In this document: piece after piece, positions 54,920-62,676 of the stretch
How positions within the stretch are numbered: position 1 is the first letter of the stretch
Layout: every line of letters starts with the position of its first letter
Assembly: GCA_963704535.1 (NCBI GenBank)
Contig: OY969916.1
Location: 6,014,001-6,078,000 of the forward strand
From: G963704535 sp963704535
GTDB taxonomy: Bacteria > Chloroflexota > Chloroflexia > Chloroflexales > Roseiflexaceae
DNA: 64,000 nucleotides
Reading direction: 5' to 3'
Position numbers and translations under genes: made by a program
Notes under the pieces: generated by a model
Told to the model about the DNA's origin: nothing
What the model saw: the letters and a program-made list of their open reading frames with translations, nothing else
Databases searched by the model: none

Positions 54920-56305
54920 ATGAACAGCAGCCACGCTCGCATACGGATGGCCCGATGGTGCGCGGGGCTCCTGCTGGTCCTGTTTTGGGTCGCGTGGCTG
55001 CCCGCGGCGAGGGCGCAGAACAACCTGCGTTACTTCCAGCAGACGGGTCACTACCTGCGCGGGGCCTTTCGCTCGTTCTGGGAGCGCAACGGTGGCATGG
55101 CGAACTTCGGCTACCCGCTCACTGAGGAGTATGTTCGTACGTCCGACGGGCGGATCACCCAGTACTTCGAGCGGGCGCGCTTTGAGCTGATTGTGCAGGG
55201 CAACCAGGCGATCATCGAGCTGGGGCGCCTGGCGGTCGAGACGACCGGCAACAAGATCTTCCCCGAGACTCCACCCTTCACCAACACCACCACACGTCGC
55301 TATTTCGCCGAAACCGAGCACAGCCTCCAGGGCGCGTTCAAGGCCACGTGGGAGGCGCGCGGCGGGGTGCGGATCTTCGGCTTACCGATCAGCGAGGAGA
55401 TCGCCGAGCGGCTGACCGATGGCCGATTCCATACGGTGCAGTACTTCGAGCGGGTGCGCTTCGAGCTGTGGCCGGTCGGAGTGCAGCTCGGCCACCTCGG
55501 CCGCGACCTGGCTCCGCCGCAGTTGCTGGCCTCCTGGCCGCCCGAGGTCGCGCCGCCTGGCCCGCTCGCGGAGGATGGCACCCCGCGCCCGCCTCTGCCA
55601 TCTCCTCCAGCGCCACCCCCGCCGCCGCCCGCCCCAGCGCCGGCGCCCGGCGACAGCAGCAAGCTCGGCATCCTGATCCACGATATCCTGGTCCCGCGCG
55701 GCAATGGGTCGATCACGCCGCTGGCGGCGCCGCCGGGGGTCGCGTTCACCTTTTCTGCCGGTGGCTTCGACGGGGCCGAGCCGGTCGGCGTTTGGCTGAC
55801 CAGGCCCGATGGCGGCGGCGTCGAAGCGATCAACTCGCGGCTGGTCGCCCTAGATGGCAAAGGCAATGTCCGGGTGCTGTTCGGGACCGAAAGCCAGGCC
55901 GAAGGGGTCTGGCTGATCACCGCCCAGGGCGTGACGACCGCGCGCAGCGTGACCGTCCCATTCAAGCTGACGCGCGACTACGTCGCGCCGCCGGGAACGC
56001 GTCGGCCCGCCAATCGCGGCGGCGCGGTCAGCCCGGTCGAGGGCGGGCGGCGAACGGTCTTTCGGCTGACGGGGGCCGGCTTCCGGGCCAACGAGGACCT
56101 CCAGCTCTGGATCACCTCGCCCGATGGGATCTATTACCTGGCCGGACCTGCGAAGGCCGACTCGCGCGGACGGATCGGGTCCAACCCTGGCCTGCTGGTG
56201 CAGTTCGGCGCCCAGAACACGGCCGGAGTCTACGGCTATCACTACCGCGGCACCCGCAGCGGCGCGCGCCTGGATCTATATTTCACATTCACGGGGCGGC
56301 CTTAG
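54920..56305 (+). CDS. Secreted protein with FWxxxGG-type repeats and Pro-rich linker
   Basis: A 461-residue exported protein: signal peptide (basic start, WCAGLLLVLFWVAWLP, cleavage near ARAQ ~32). Two related N-terminal repeats follow: RYFQQTGHYLRGAFRSFWER / GGMANFGYPLTEEY / QYFERARFE and YFAETEHSLQGAFKATWEA / GGVRIFGLPISEEI / QYFERVRFE. Then a Pro-rich linker (PPAPPPPPPAPAPAP) and two Ig-like/beta domains (VAFTFSAGGFDGAEPVGVWL; TVFRLTGAGFRANEDLQLWI). Such repeats occur in cell-surface proteins of Chloroflexota; a wall- or polymer-binding role is inference. ATG follows GGGAG. The TAG stop is made by an R1 terminal repeat. Confidence 0.8.
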   Translation: MNSSHARIRMARWCAGLLLVLFWVAWLPAARAQNNLRYFQQTGHYLRGAFRSFWERNGGMANFGYPLTEEYVRTSDGRITQYFERARFELIVQGNQAIIELGRLAVETTGNKIFPETPPFTNTTTRRYFAETEHSLQGAFKATWEARGGVRIFGLPISEEIAERLTDGRFHTVQYFERVRFELWPVGVQLGHLGRDLAPPQLLASWPPEVAPPGPLAEDGTPRPPLPSPPAPPPPPPAPAPAPGDSSKLGILIHDILVPRGNGSITPLAAPPGVAFTFSAGGFDGAEPVGVWLTRPDGGGVEAINSRLVALDGKGNVRVLFGTESQAEGVWLITAQGVTTARSVTVPFKLTRDYVAPPGTRRPANRGGAVSPVEGGRRTVFRLTGAGFRANEDLQLWITSPDGIYYLAGPAKADSRGRIGSNPGLLVQFGAQNTAGVYGYHYRGTRSGARLDLYFTFTGRP

Positions 56306-56407
56306 AGACCGTTTGAAAGGGGGAGTTTGAGGGGGCCGCCCCTCAAGAATCCTCTTTCCACCACGGATCGTAGCCGAGACAATGCCTTTTCAAACAGCCG
56401 CTTAGAG
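56302..56407 (-). repeat. R1 element, complete copy, minus orientation
   Basis: Ends TTAGAGACCGTTTGAAAGGG and CCTTTTCAAACAGCCGCTTA are inverted repeats. The left end supplies the stop codon (56303-56305) of the preceding gene. Confidence 0.9.
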
Positions 56408-56486
56408 AACAGACAACACAGCTCTGCCCGCTACTCTCGCACACTCGACCATCCACCAGTAGCGCAGGAACGGGGGCAACTGGAGG

Positions 56487-56876
56487 ATGGAAAGCTACAT
56501 TCTGATCGTCGAAAATGAGGTGGATATCGCCGACATTGTGCGGCGCTATCTGGAGTTCGAGGGGTATGCGACGGTGTGTGCCCGCTCGTGTGAGGCGGCG
56601 CGCGCGGCCTGCGCCCGCCAACTGCCGGATCTGATCGTGCTTGACTGGCGGCTGCCGGATACCGACGGCGATCGGTGGGCCGCCGAGTTGCACGGCAACC
56701 CCACGACCTCCGCCATTCCGATCGTGATGATGACCGGCGGCTACCCGACTCACGCGCTGCTCGTCGAGATGGCGCGGGCGCAGATCCCCATCCTGATCAA
56801 GCCTTTCTCGCTCGACCTGCTGCTCGAATACGTCGAGTTGATGATCCCGCGCCAGCGGGCGCTCGGCGGCGGCTAG
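56487..56876 (+). CDS. Single-domain response regulator
   Basis: A 129-residue receiver domain without output domain. Acidic pocket LIVENEVD (E9/E11), phospho-acceptor D53 in LIVLDWRLPDTDGD, Thr83 in MMTGG, and Lys105 in ILIKPFS are all present, so it should be phosphorylatable. It may relay phosphate from the distant kinases in this window; no partner is adjacent. The ATG is preceded by AACTGGAGG. Confidence 0.88.
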   Translation: MESYILIVENEVDIADIVRRYLEFEGYATVCARSCEAARAACARQLPDLIVLDWRLPDTDGDRWAAELHGNPTTSAIPIVMMTGGYPTHALLVEMARAQIPILIKPFSLDLLLEYVELMIPRQRALGGG

Positions 56877-56885
56877 AACTTCAGG

Positions 56886-56964
56886 GGATTAGAGATTAGA
56901 GATCGGAGATTAGAGATTGGGACGCTCCGATCAATCTCTAATCTCCGATCTCTAATCTCTAAGA
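56886..56964. repeat. Facing heptamer arrays (AGAGATT / AATCTCT)
   Basis: Left arm TTAGAGATTAGAGATCGGAG, loop GGGACGCTCCGATCA, right arm AATCTCTAATCTCCGATCTC. It adjoins an R1 element. Confidence 0.9.
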
Positions 56965-57061
56965 AACTGTTTGAAAGGGCATTGTCTCGCCTACGATCCG
57001 TGGTGGAAGGAGGATTCTTGAGGGGCGGCCCCTCAAACTCCCCCTTTCAAACAGTCTCTAA
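56960..57061 (+). repeat. R1 element, complete copy
   Basis: Ends TAAGAAACTGTTTGAAAGGG and CCCTTTCAAACAGTCTCTAA are inverted repeats. The right end supplies the TAG stop of lysA (57058-57060). Confidence 0.92.
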
Positions 57062-58464
57062 AGTGGGAGATCGCGCAGCAGGAGATCGTCGTAGGTCTCG
57101 CGGCGCTGGATGACACGCGCCAGCCCAGCGCCGACCAGCAGCAGCGCCGGGCGCGGCACGAGATTGTAGGTGCTGGCCATGCTCAGGGTGTAGGCGCCGG
57201 CCACCGCGACCGCCAGCAGATCGCCCGGCTGCGCGCGCGGCAGCGCGGCATCGCGCAGCAGCACATCGCCCGACTCGCAGTAGCGCCCGGCCACGTGGAC
57301 AGCCTCCTCGGTCGGCGCGTCGGCGCGATTGGCCAGCAGCGCAGTGTAGCGCGCCCCATACAGCGCCGGGCGGATATTGTCGGCCATGCCACCATCGACG
57401 TGGAGGTAGCGCGTGGTCCGTGGTCCGTTGTCCGTTGTCAGTGGCTCGTAGTCGGCGGTCGAGGCTCCAACGCCGGAAGTCTCAGACAACAGACCACTGA
57501 CAACGGACAACTGACTCGGCAGCGACTTGGTCCCGACGACCTCGTACAGCGCGACGCCGGCGCGGGCGACCAACGAGCGGCCAGGCTCGATCACCAGCTT
57601 CGGAAGCGGCAGCCCGCGCGCCGCGCAGCCCGCCGCCAGCGCCCGGCCGATCGCCGCAGCATAGCTCTCGACGTCGGGCTGCGGCTGCTCGGCCACGTAC
57701 GGCACACCCAGCCCGCCGCCGGGGCTGATCTCGTCGATCGTGATCGCGTGGTGGTCGCGCAGGCGAACGGCGCAGTCCAGCAGCACACCGATCGCCTGGA
57801 CCAGCGGGGCGGCGTCGAAGATCTGTGAGCCGAGATGCGCGTGCAGCCCGGCCAGCCGCAGGCCCGGCGCGGCCAGCACGCGCGCCGCCGCCGCGTCGAG
57901 CGCGTCGAGCGGCAGGCCGAACTTCGAGGTGGCGCGGCCGGTCTGGATGTGGGCGTGGGTATCGGCGGCGATATCGGGCGCCAGCCGCAGCATGATCGGC
58001 TGCGGCGCGGCCCGCCCCTCGGCCAGCCGCCCGATCAGCTCAAGCTCGTCGAGATTATCGACCACCACCCGGCCGACGCCCGACGCCAGGGCCAGCTCAA
58101 GCTCGGCGCGCGTCTTGGCGTTGCCGTGCAGGTGAATGCGCCCGGCCGGGAAGCCGGCGCGCAGGGCGACGTGCAGCTCGCCGCCCGAAACCACGTCCAG
58201 CCCCAGCCCCTCATCGGCCACGATCTGGGCCACGGCGAGGTTGAGCAGCGCCTTGCTGGCGTAGTGGACCGCGAGAGGGCCAGGGGCGTGGCGGGCAAAG
58301 GCATCGCGGTAGCCCTGGCAGGCGTGGCGGAACGTCGCCTCGTCGAGCAGGTACAGCGGCGTCCCATACGCGCGTGCCAGCGCCACCACATCGCACCCGC
58401 CCACGACTAGGTGCCCCTGTGAGTTGATGACTGCGGTATCGGGCCAGAGGTGTTGGTACAGCAT
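57058..58464 (-). CDS. lysA: Diaminopimelate decarboxylase with in-frame repeat insertion
   Basis: A 468-residue PLP enzyme that converts meso-diaminopimelate to lysine. PLP Lys is K71 in AVHYASKALLN; other motifs are the HAHLGSQI box, EISPGGGLGVPY, EPGRSLVARAG and the catalytic CESGDVL. Between VVGTKSLP and RYLHVDGGMADNI lies about 35 residues (SQLSVVSGLLSETSG...TTDNGPRTT) made from a facing heptamer repeat and absent from family members I know; it falls near the start of the C-terminal domain. The stop codon comes from an R1 element. Confidence 0.92.
   Translation of the reverse strand: MLYQHLWPDTAVINSQGHLVVGGCDVVALARAYGTPLYLLDEATFRHACQGYRDAFARHAPGPLAVHYASKALLNLAVAQIVADEGLGLDVVSGGELHVALRAGFPAGRIHLHGNAKTRAELELALASGVGRVVVDNLDELELIGRLAEGRAAPQPIMLRLAPDIAADTHAHIQTGRATSKFGLPLDALDAAAARVLAAPGLRLAGLHAHLGSQIFDAAPLVQAIGVLLDCAVRLRDHHAITIDEISPGGGLGVPYVAEQPQPDVESYAAAIGRALAAGCAARGLPLPKLVIEPGRSLVARAGVALYEVVGTKSLPSQLSVVSGLLSETSGVGASTADYEPLTTDNGPRTTRYLHVDGGMADNIRPALYGARYTALLANRADAPTEEAVHVAGRYCESGDVLLRDAALPRAQPGDLLAVAVAGAYTLSMASTYNLVPRPALLLVGAGLARVIQRRETYDDLLLRDLPL
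57411..57519. repeat. In-frame facing heptamer arrays (TCCGTTG / CAACGGA) in lysA
   Basis: GTGGTCCGTGGTCCGTTGTC on one side and CACTGACAACGGACAACTGA on the other, ~55 bases apart, all translated. Same unit type as 31706-31765. Confidence 0.88.
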
Positions 58465-58504
58465 AGCTTTTGAGTTTTGAGTTTTGAGTTTTGAGTTTTG
58501 AATT
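58465..58504 (-). repeat. Heptamer array (TTTTGAG)
   Basis: Five tandem TTTTGAG units directly before the lysA start (on the plus strand); direct only. Confidence 0.85.
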
Positions 58505-58516
58505 GAGGGCGGCGAG

Positions 58517-60103
58517 CTACGGGAGCGTCAGCCAGTTGTCGAACGCCGCGTTGACGAAGGTCCAGGGGTTGTCCGGGTTGGTCACCTGGGTGTTGGAGTT
58601 CACCAGGTAATTGTCCCAGTACAGCCAGTCGACGTTGGAGCCGGCGCGAGCCTCGGGGTGCGTGGTCACCATCACAACGTGGCCCTGGCCGTAGCTGTAG
58701 CGGATGACGTCAGCCTTGCCGCTGGCGCTGCCGCCGACGTAGGCGAATGTCGCGGCAGTGTAGACCTGCGTGCCCTGCTGCTGATCGGTGGGAATCGTGT
58801 GGTAGCCGCCGCCATAGTACATCTGCTGCATGGTCCCCAGATTGCCGATCACCGGGTCGCCGTCGACGTTGATCGGCGTCAGCACGTACTGCGGCCAGGG
58901 CGCCAGGTCGTTGATTGGGCCGATGTCCTGGCCCTTGTAGATGCTCAGCGGGTAGGTGTAGGTCCGACCCTCCCAGATGATGTTGTCGGGCGCGTAGAAC
59001 GACCCGGCGCAGATGCCGTAGTAGCCACCGCCGGCACTGATGAAATTGCGGATCTTCTGTTCGTGCCCAGCCAGCCCTACTTTGTAGCCGTAGGCGTAGC
59101 CGCCGGGGAAGGTGACGACCTTGAAATTGGCTAGGTCCAGCCGGTCGTCCTTGATCTCCTGAAAGCGGATCGCCAGCGGGACGTGGCCGCTGTACTCGAT
59201 GCTGCGGGCGACCGCCGGGAGCAGGCCGGCCCATGCGCCGCCGTCGACGGTGTGGGTCGCCACCACGGCCACACGCGCGCCAGCGGGATTGGGCGTGGCG
59301 CTGATCGTCGGCATCAAGGAGTCTCCATTGTAGGCCCAGCCGATCATCCGGCCGAGCAGCGCCCAGGCGCCGGCCGAGTTGGCGTGGGTGCCGTTCATGG
59401 CCCAGTTGTCCCAGCTAGTCCAGTCCAGCTCGCTATCGCCGCGCAGCTCCAGCGAGAAGGAGGTCAGGATCACCCGGCCCGCGCCGTACGGGGCGCGAAC
59501 GATCACGGCGCGGTTGGCCGAGTCCTTGGCCACCAGGGTCGCGCCCGCGGCGACCGAGAAGTAGCCGCCGCCGTAGGAGTGCCAGGCCTGCTGGGTGCCG
59601 CTGCCGAACGCGGCATCGGCGATCGTCAACGTTCGCTTGCCGATCGCGTTGGTCACGTTGGTGTAGTTGCCGGCGTAGATGTCGAGCGTGCCTCCGTTGG
59701 CCGAGGCGAAGAACGCGCCGGCCTCTTCGGCCACCACACCGCCGCCGCTGTTGAGGTAGGCGCGGATGGCGCCCTTTGTGGCGGCCTGGTCGAGCGCATC
59801 GAGATCGGTGTAGTGGCCGGCGCAGCACAGCTTTCCGTCCTCGCCGGGCGGGATGACGAACACGTCGAAGTTGGCCCTGGTCAGGCGGCCGTTGACGATA
59901 TCGGACTTGGTGATCGCCAGCGGCGTGTGGCCCAGCGAAGCCATGGCGCGGAACATAGCCAGGATTTTGTCCGATTCGGCGCCAGTGCCGCCGTAGATGC
60001 CCACCCGCAGCCCGTTGGGGGCCGCCCGTGCTGGGAGCACGCCTACAGCCACCACGCCCAGGAGCACCGCGAGCGCGATGGAACAGACGAGACGAGGTTT
60101 CAT
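58517..60103 (-). CDS. Secreted protein with two BPL_N (class I GAT-like) domains
   Basis: A 528-residue exported protein: signal peptide (LVCSIALAVLLGVVAVGVLP, cleavage near ARAA ~28) then two flavodoxin/GAT-like domains of the BPL_N type. The second has the nucleophile-elbow GGGYYGICAGSFYAPD; the first has GGGVVAEEAGAFFA, without Cys, so only the second may be catalytic. Both end in similar H/S..G(R/H)V(I/V)(L/M)(T/V) strands and LDW..WDN repeats. Function outside the cell is unknown. ATG 60103 follows AAGGAT. Divergent from the GT9 gene. Confidence 0.75.
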   Translation of the reverse strand: MKPRLVCSIALAVLLGVVAVGVLPARAAPNGLRVGIYGGTGAESDKILAMFRAMASLGHTPLAITKSDIVNGRLTRANFDVFVIPPGEDGKLCCAGHYTDLDALDQAATKGAIRAYLNSGGGVVAEEAGAFFASANGGTLDIYAGNYTNVTNAIGKRTLTIADAAFGSGTQQAWHSYGGGYFSVAAGATLVAKDSANRAVIVRAPYGAGRVILTSFSLELRGDSELDWTSWDNWAMNGTHANSAGAWALLGRMIGWAYNGDSLMPTISATPNPAGARVAVVATHTVDGGAWAGLLPAVARSIEYSGHVPLAIRFQEIKDDRLDLANFKVVTFPGGYAYGYKVGLAGHEQKIRNFISAGGGYYGICAGSFYAPDNIIWEGRTYTYPLSIYKGQDIGPINDLAPWPQYVLTPINVDGDPVIGNLGTMQQMYYGGGYHTIPTDQQQGTQVYTAATFAYVGGSASGKADVIRYSYGQGHVVMVTTHPEARAGSNVDWLYWDNYLVNSNTQVTNPDNPWTFVNAAFDNWLTLP

Positions 60104-60402
60104 AGAGAGATCCTTCAGGCGCGGAAACGCGCACCGTTTACGGGCGGGAGGAACGCTCCCGCTTTAGCTGCCGTCAACCAGCCAATTGTGTCGCTCCTGA
60201 GCCACGGTATCGAAAGAGCAGATACAAGCCCTGGCGCTTTAGCCCTGGGTTGTTGACACCAGCCTCCTATTGGTACAGGTTTAAGCATTGTACATTATAG
60301 CTGAGAGCGAAGAATTGGTGCTATAATCGGGAAACGGATAGGGGAGTACATAGAACGGATTAGGTAACACGTATCACTCCAATCCTACATCGTAAATCGA
60401 CT
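60104..60402. other. Divergent promoter region
   Basis: No gene seen. A GGGAGGAACGCTCCC hairpin lies near 60148. Two TATAAT boxes face opposite ways: one on the minus strand near 60290-60300, one on the plus strand at 60322-60327 (listed separately). Confidence 0.55.
60319..60327 (+). promoter_or_regulatory. Extended -10 box for the GT9 gene
   Basis: TGCTATAAT (extended -10 form), about 75 bases before ATG 60403; no clear -35. Confidence 0.45.
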
Positions 60403-61578
60403 ATGCAACGCTTCAACGATCAGCCGCTCGGCCCACGCCCGCACATCGCCGTGTTCGGCTCCGACAAGGTCGGCAACTTCGTCCTGACCACGCCGCTGCT
60501 GCGCGGGCTGAAGGACAAATATCCCGGCGCGACGCTGGACTTCTTCGGCGGCGAGACGACCGCCGATCTGGAGGCCGGCTGCCCCTACGTCGACGCGCGC
60601 TTCTCGCTCTACGGCGCCCGCGAGGAGTACCTGGGCGAACTGTACGGCTTCGTGGCCGCCCGGCGGGCCGTCGCCGGCGACTACGATCTGGCGATCAACT
60701 GCGACGAGTTCAGCGAGCTGAACCTGGTGGTCGTCGCCGCCGTGGCGCCGCGCTACCTGATCGGCGCCTCGCTCCAGCCCGACTTCCGCCGCAAGCTGCC
60801 GCCCGGCGACACCCCGCGCGACCGCATGCTCCACGACGCCGACTGGAACAGCCCAGCCTTTCTCCAGCGCTACGGCGAGCTGCTCGGCAGCAACTACCTG
60901 GCCGAGATCTTCTGCCGGCTGGCCTACGTCGAGACCGACTTCTTCCATCTTGAGGCCGCCGCCGCACCGCCGCCCTTCGCCGTGCCGGACGTGCTGCTGC
61001 ACATGACCACCACCCGCAGCGCCAAGCAATGGCTGCCTGAGCACTGGCGGGCGCTGATCGAATGGTGCGCCGGGCGTGGGCTGAGTGTGGGGGTGATCGG
61101 CAGCCGGCCGCAGGTCGAGCGCGAGCGCTACCACTCCGGCGATTGGGAGGAGCGGCTGATCCGGGAGACGGCGCTGCGCGACCTGCGCGGCGAGACGCGC
61201 CTGACCGAGCTGGCCGGCGCGTTCAAGCAGGCCCGCGCCGCCGTGGTCGTCGACGCCGGGCCGATGCACATCGCCGCCGCCGTCGGCTGCCCGACCGTGT
61301 GCATCTTCGGCAACGACGCCGACGGCGACGGCGCCAGCCCGATCAACCTGTGGGCGCCGCGCGGCCCCAATGCGGTGATCGTGCGGACGCCGGCCAAGTG
61401 TCAGGTGTGCATCGAGAACCGCTTCAAGAACGAGGCCTGCCTGGTGCCGGGGCATCCGTGTATGCGCGAGCTGCGGCCCGAGCTGGTGATCGCGGCGCTG
61501 GAGCGGGCGCTGAACAGAACCAAGAACCAAGAACCAAGAACCAAGAACCAAGAACCAAGAACCGAGGATGGAGATTAG
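60403..61578 (+). CDS. Glycosyltransferase family 9 (heptosyltransferase-like) protein
   Basis: A 391-residue GT-B enzyme of family GT9. Segments: N-terminal HIAVFGSDKVGNFVLTTPLL (the DxIGD-like loop), VLLHMTTTRSAKQWLPEHW (second-domain start), and the donor-site motif VVDAGPMHIAAAVGCPTVCI with GPMH. It likely adds a sugar to an envelope glycan. The C-terminus (NRTKNQEPRTKNQEPRTED) is encoded by a CCAAGAA tandem repeat that also provides the stop; the natural end was probably near residue 371. No Shine-Dalgarno is obvious. Confidence 0.82.
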   Translation: MQRFNDQPLGPRPHIAVFGSDKVGNFVLTTPLLRGLKDKYPGATLDFFGGETTADLEAGCPYVDARFSLYGAREEYLGELYGFVAARRAVAGDYDLAINCDEFSELNLVVVAAVAPRYLIGASLQPDFRRKLPPGDTPRDRMLHDADWNSPAFLQRYGELLGSNYLAEIFCRLAYVETDFFHLEAAAAPPPFAVPDVLLHMTTTRSAKQWLPEHWRALIEWCAGRGLSVGVIGSRPQVERERYHSGDWEERLIRETALRDLRGETRLTELAGAFKQARAAVVVDAGPMHIAAAVGCPTVCIFGNDADGDGASPINLWAPRGPNAVIVRTPAKCQVCIENRFKNEACLVPGHPCMRELRPELVIAALERALNRTKNQEPRTKNQEPRTEDGD

Positions 61579-61583
61579 AGATT
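61518..61583 (+). repeat. Heptamer array (CCAAGAA) at the end of GT9
   Basis: About six tandem CCAAGAA units encode the last ~20 residues of the GT9 protein; a GGAGATTAGAGATTGG unit follows the stop. Confidence 0.88.
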
Positions 61584-61619
61584 GGAGAGTGGCTGGTCTC
61601 CCCTCTCGCCCTCATCTTG

Positions 61620-62456
61620 TCATCTTGTCAGGATCGGCGGCCCCTGCCGGATACGCTCCCGGACGGTCTCCAGCCCTGAACGATCCCTGAGCACGTTCCA
61701 CATCCCCTCCATCCACCACGTCACGCCGGCGTCGGCCCACGGGCGCACGGTCGCGGCGGCTTTCTCGCGGTCGTCGCCGGGCGTCTCGCCCTCCATGATG
61801 ATGTCGAAGGGGGTCGTCTCGGCCCGGTTCGCCTCGACAAACGCCCTCATCTCCCGGATCGCGTCGGGCGTGGTTTCGGCCCGGTCGCCGTCCGGGGCTT
61901 GGACGACGGGCAGCAGACCATCGTAGCGCGCGACCCGTCGCATCGAGCGCATGCGCGGCCACACGCCGACCACCCAGATCGGGATGCGCGGCTGTTGCAC
62001 CGGTGCCGGCGGGGGCATGAACGTGGTCTCTTTGACCTTGTAGTGCTTGCCTTCATAATTGAACGGCTGCCCGCGCCACAGCCCGGTCAGGATGTCCAGC
62101 CCTTCGTCCAGCAGCTCGGCTCGCGTCCGGCGGTCGGTGACTTCGCCGAAGCTTTCGAACCCGCTATCGATGGCGCCCAGCCCGACCGCCAGGATCGCGC
62201 GCCCATTGGAGAGGTGGTCGAGCGTGACCGTCTCGCTGGCCAGCTTCCACGGCCGCATGCGCGACAGGGGCGTAAGCATGGTGCCGAGCTTGATCCGCTC
62301 GGTGCGCATCGCGGCGGCGGCCAGCGATACCCAAGCGTCGATGCCCCATACCGGCTCCCAGACGAAGAAGCCATCCCAGCCGGCCTGCTCGGCCTCGTAG
62401 GCAAAGTCGGCGGCAGTCCGCGCATCGCCCATGGGAAGCACAAAGCCATACTTCAT
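61620..62456 (-). CDS. LLM-class flavin/F420-dependent oxidoreductase
   Basis: A 278-residue luciferase-like protein: MKYGFVLPMGDAR strand, AEQAGWDGFFVWEPV, the TERIKLGTMLTPLSRMRPWKLA segment, and LSNGRAILAVGLGAID. Reaction and substrate unknown. It is only distantly related to the 3881-4816 protein. ATG 62456 follows AGGAG. Its 3' end lies close to the GT9 repeat; upstream is a large palindrome and then the methyltransferase gene in the same direction. Confidence 0.85.
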   Translation of the reverse strand: MKYGFVLPMGDARTAADFAYEAEQAGWDGFFVWEPVWGIDAWVSLAAAAMRTERIKLGTMLTPLSRMRPWKLASETVTLDHLSNGRAILAVGLGAIDSGFESFGEVTDRRTRAELLDEGLDILTGLWRGQPFNYEGKHYKVKETTFMPPPAPVQQPRIPIWVVGVWPRMRSMRRVARYDGLLPVVQAPDGDRAETTPDAIREMRAFVEANRAETTPFDIIMEGETPGDDREKAAATVRPWADAGVTWWMEGMWNVLRDRSGLETVRERIRQGPPILTR

Positions 62457-62561
62457 CTCTGGTATCTCCTGGTTACAGGAATTACGCAGTCACCCGTCAG
62501 GCGTGACCTTGGCCTTCGGCAGCCCTTCGACAGGCTCAGGAGCCGCGGTACTTTTTCTTCC

Positions 62562-62607
62562 TTTTATCGAGGATTTTCGCCCGGCCGGGCGAAAATCCTC
62601 GATAAAA
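62562..62607. repeat. 46-bp perfect palindrome
   Basis: Perfect dyad with no spacer, centre between 62584 and 62585 (CGCCCGG|CCGGGCG), arms reading TTTTATCGAGGATTTTCGCC inward. The surroundings (GGTACTTTTTC / AAGTACT) extend weaker pairing. It lies between the oxidoreductase start and the methyltransferase stop. Confidence 0.9.
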
Positions 62608-62676
62608 AAGAGCTGAAGTACTTTGCTGCCGCAGGCAAGAGCAGCGTTGCGGACGCCACTGCATAACTCTTGCTGG

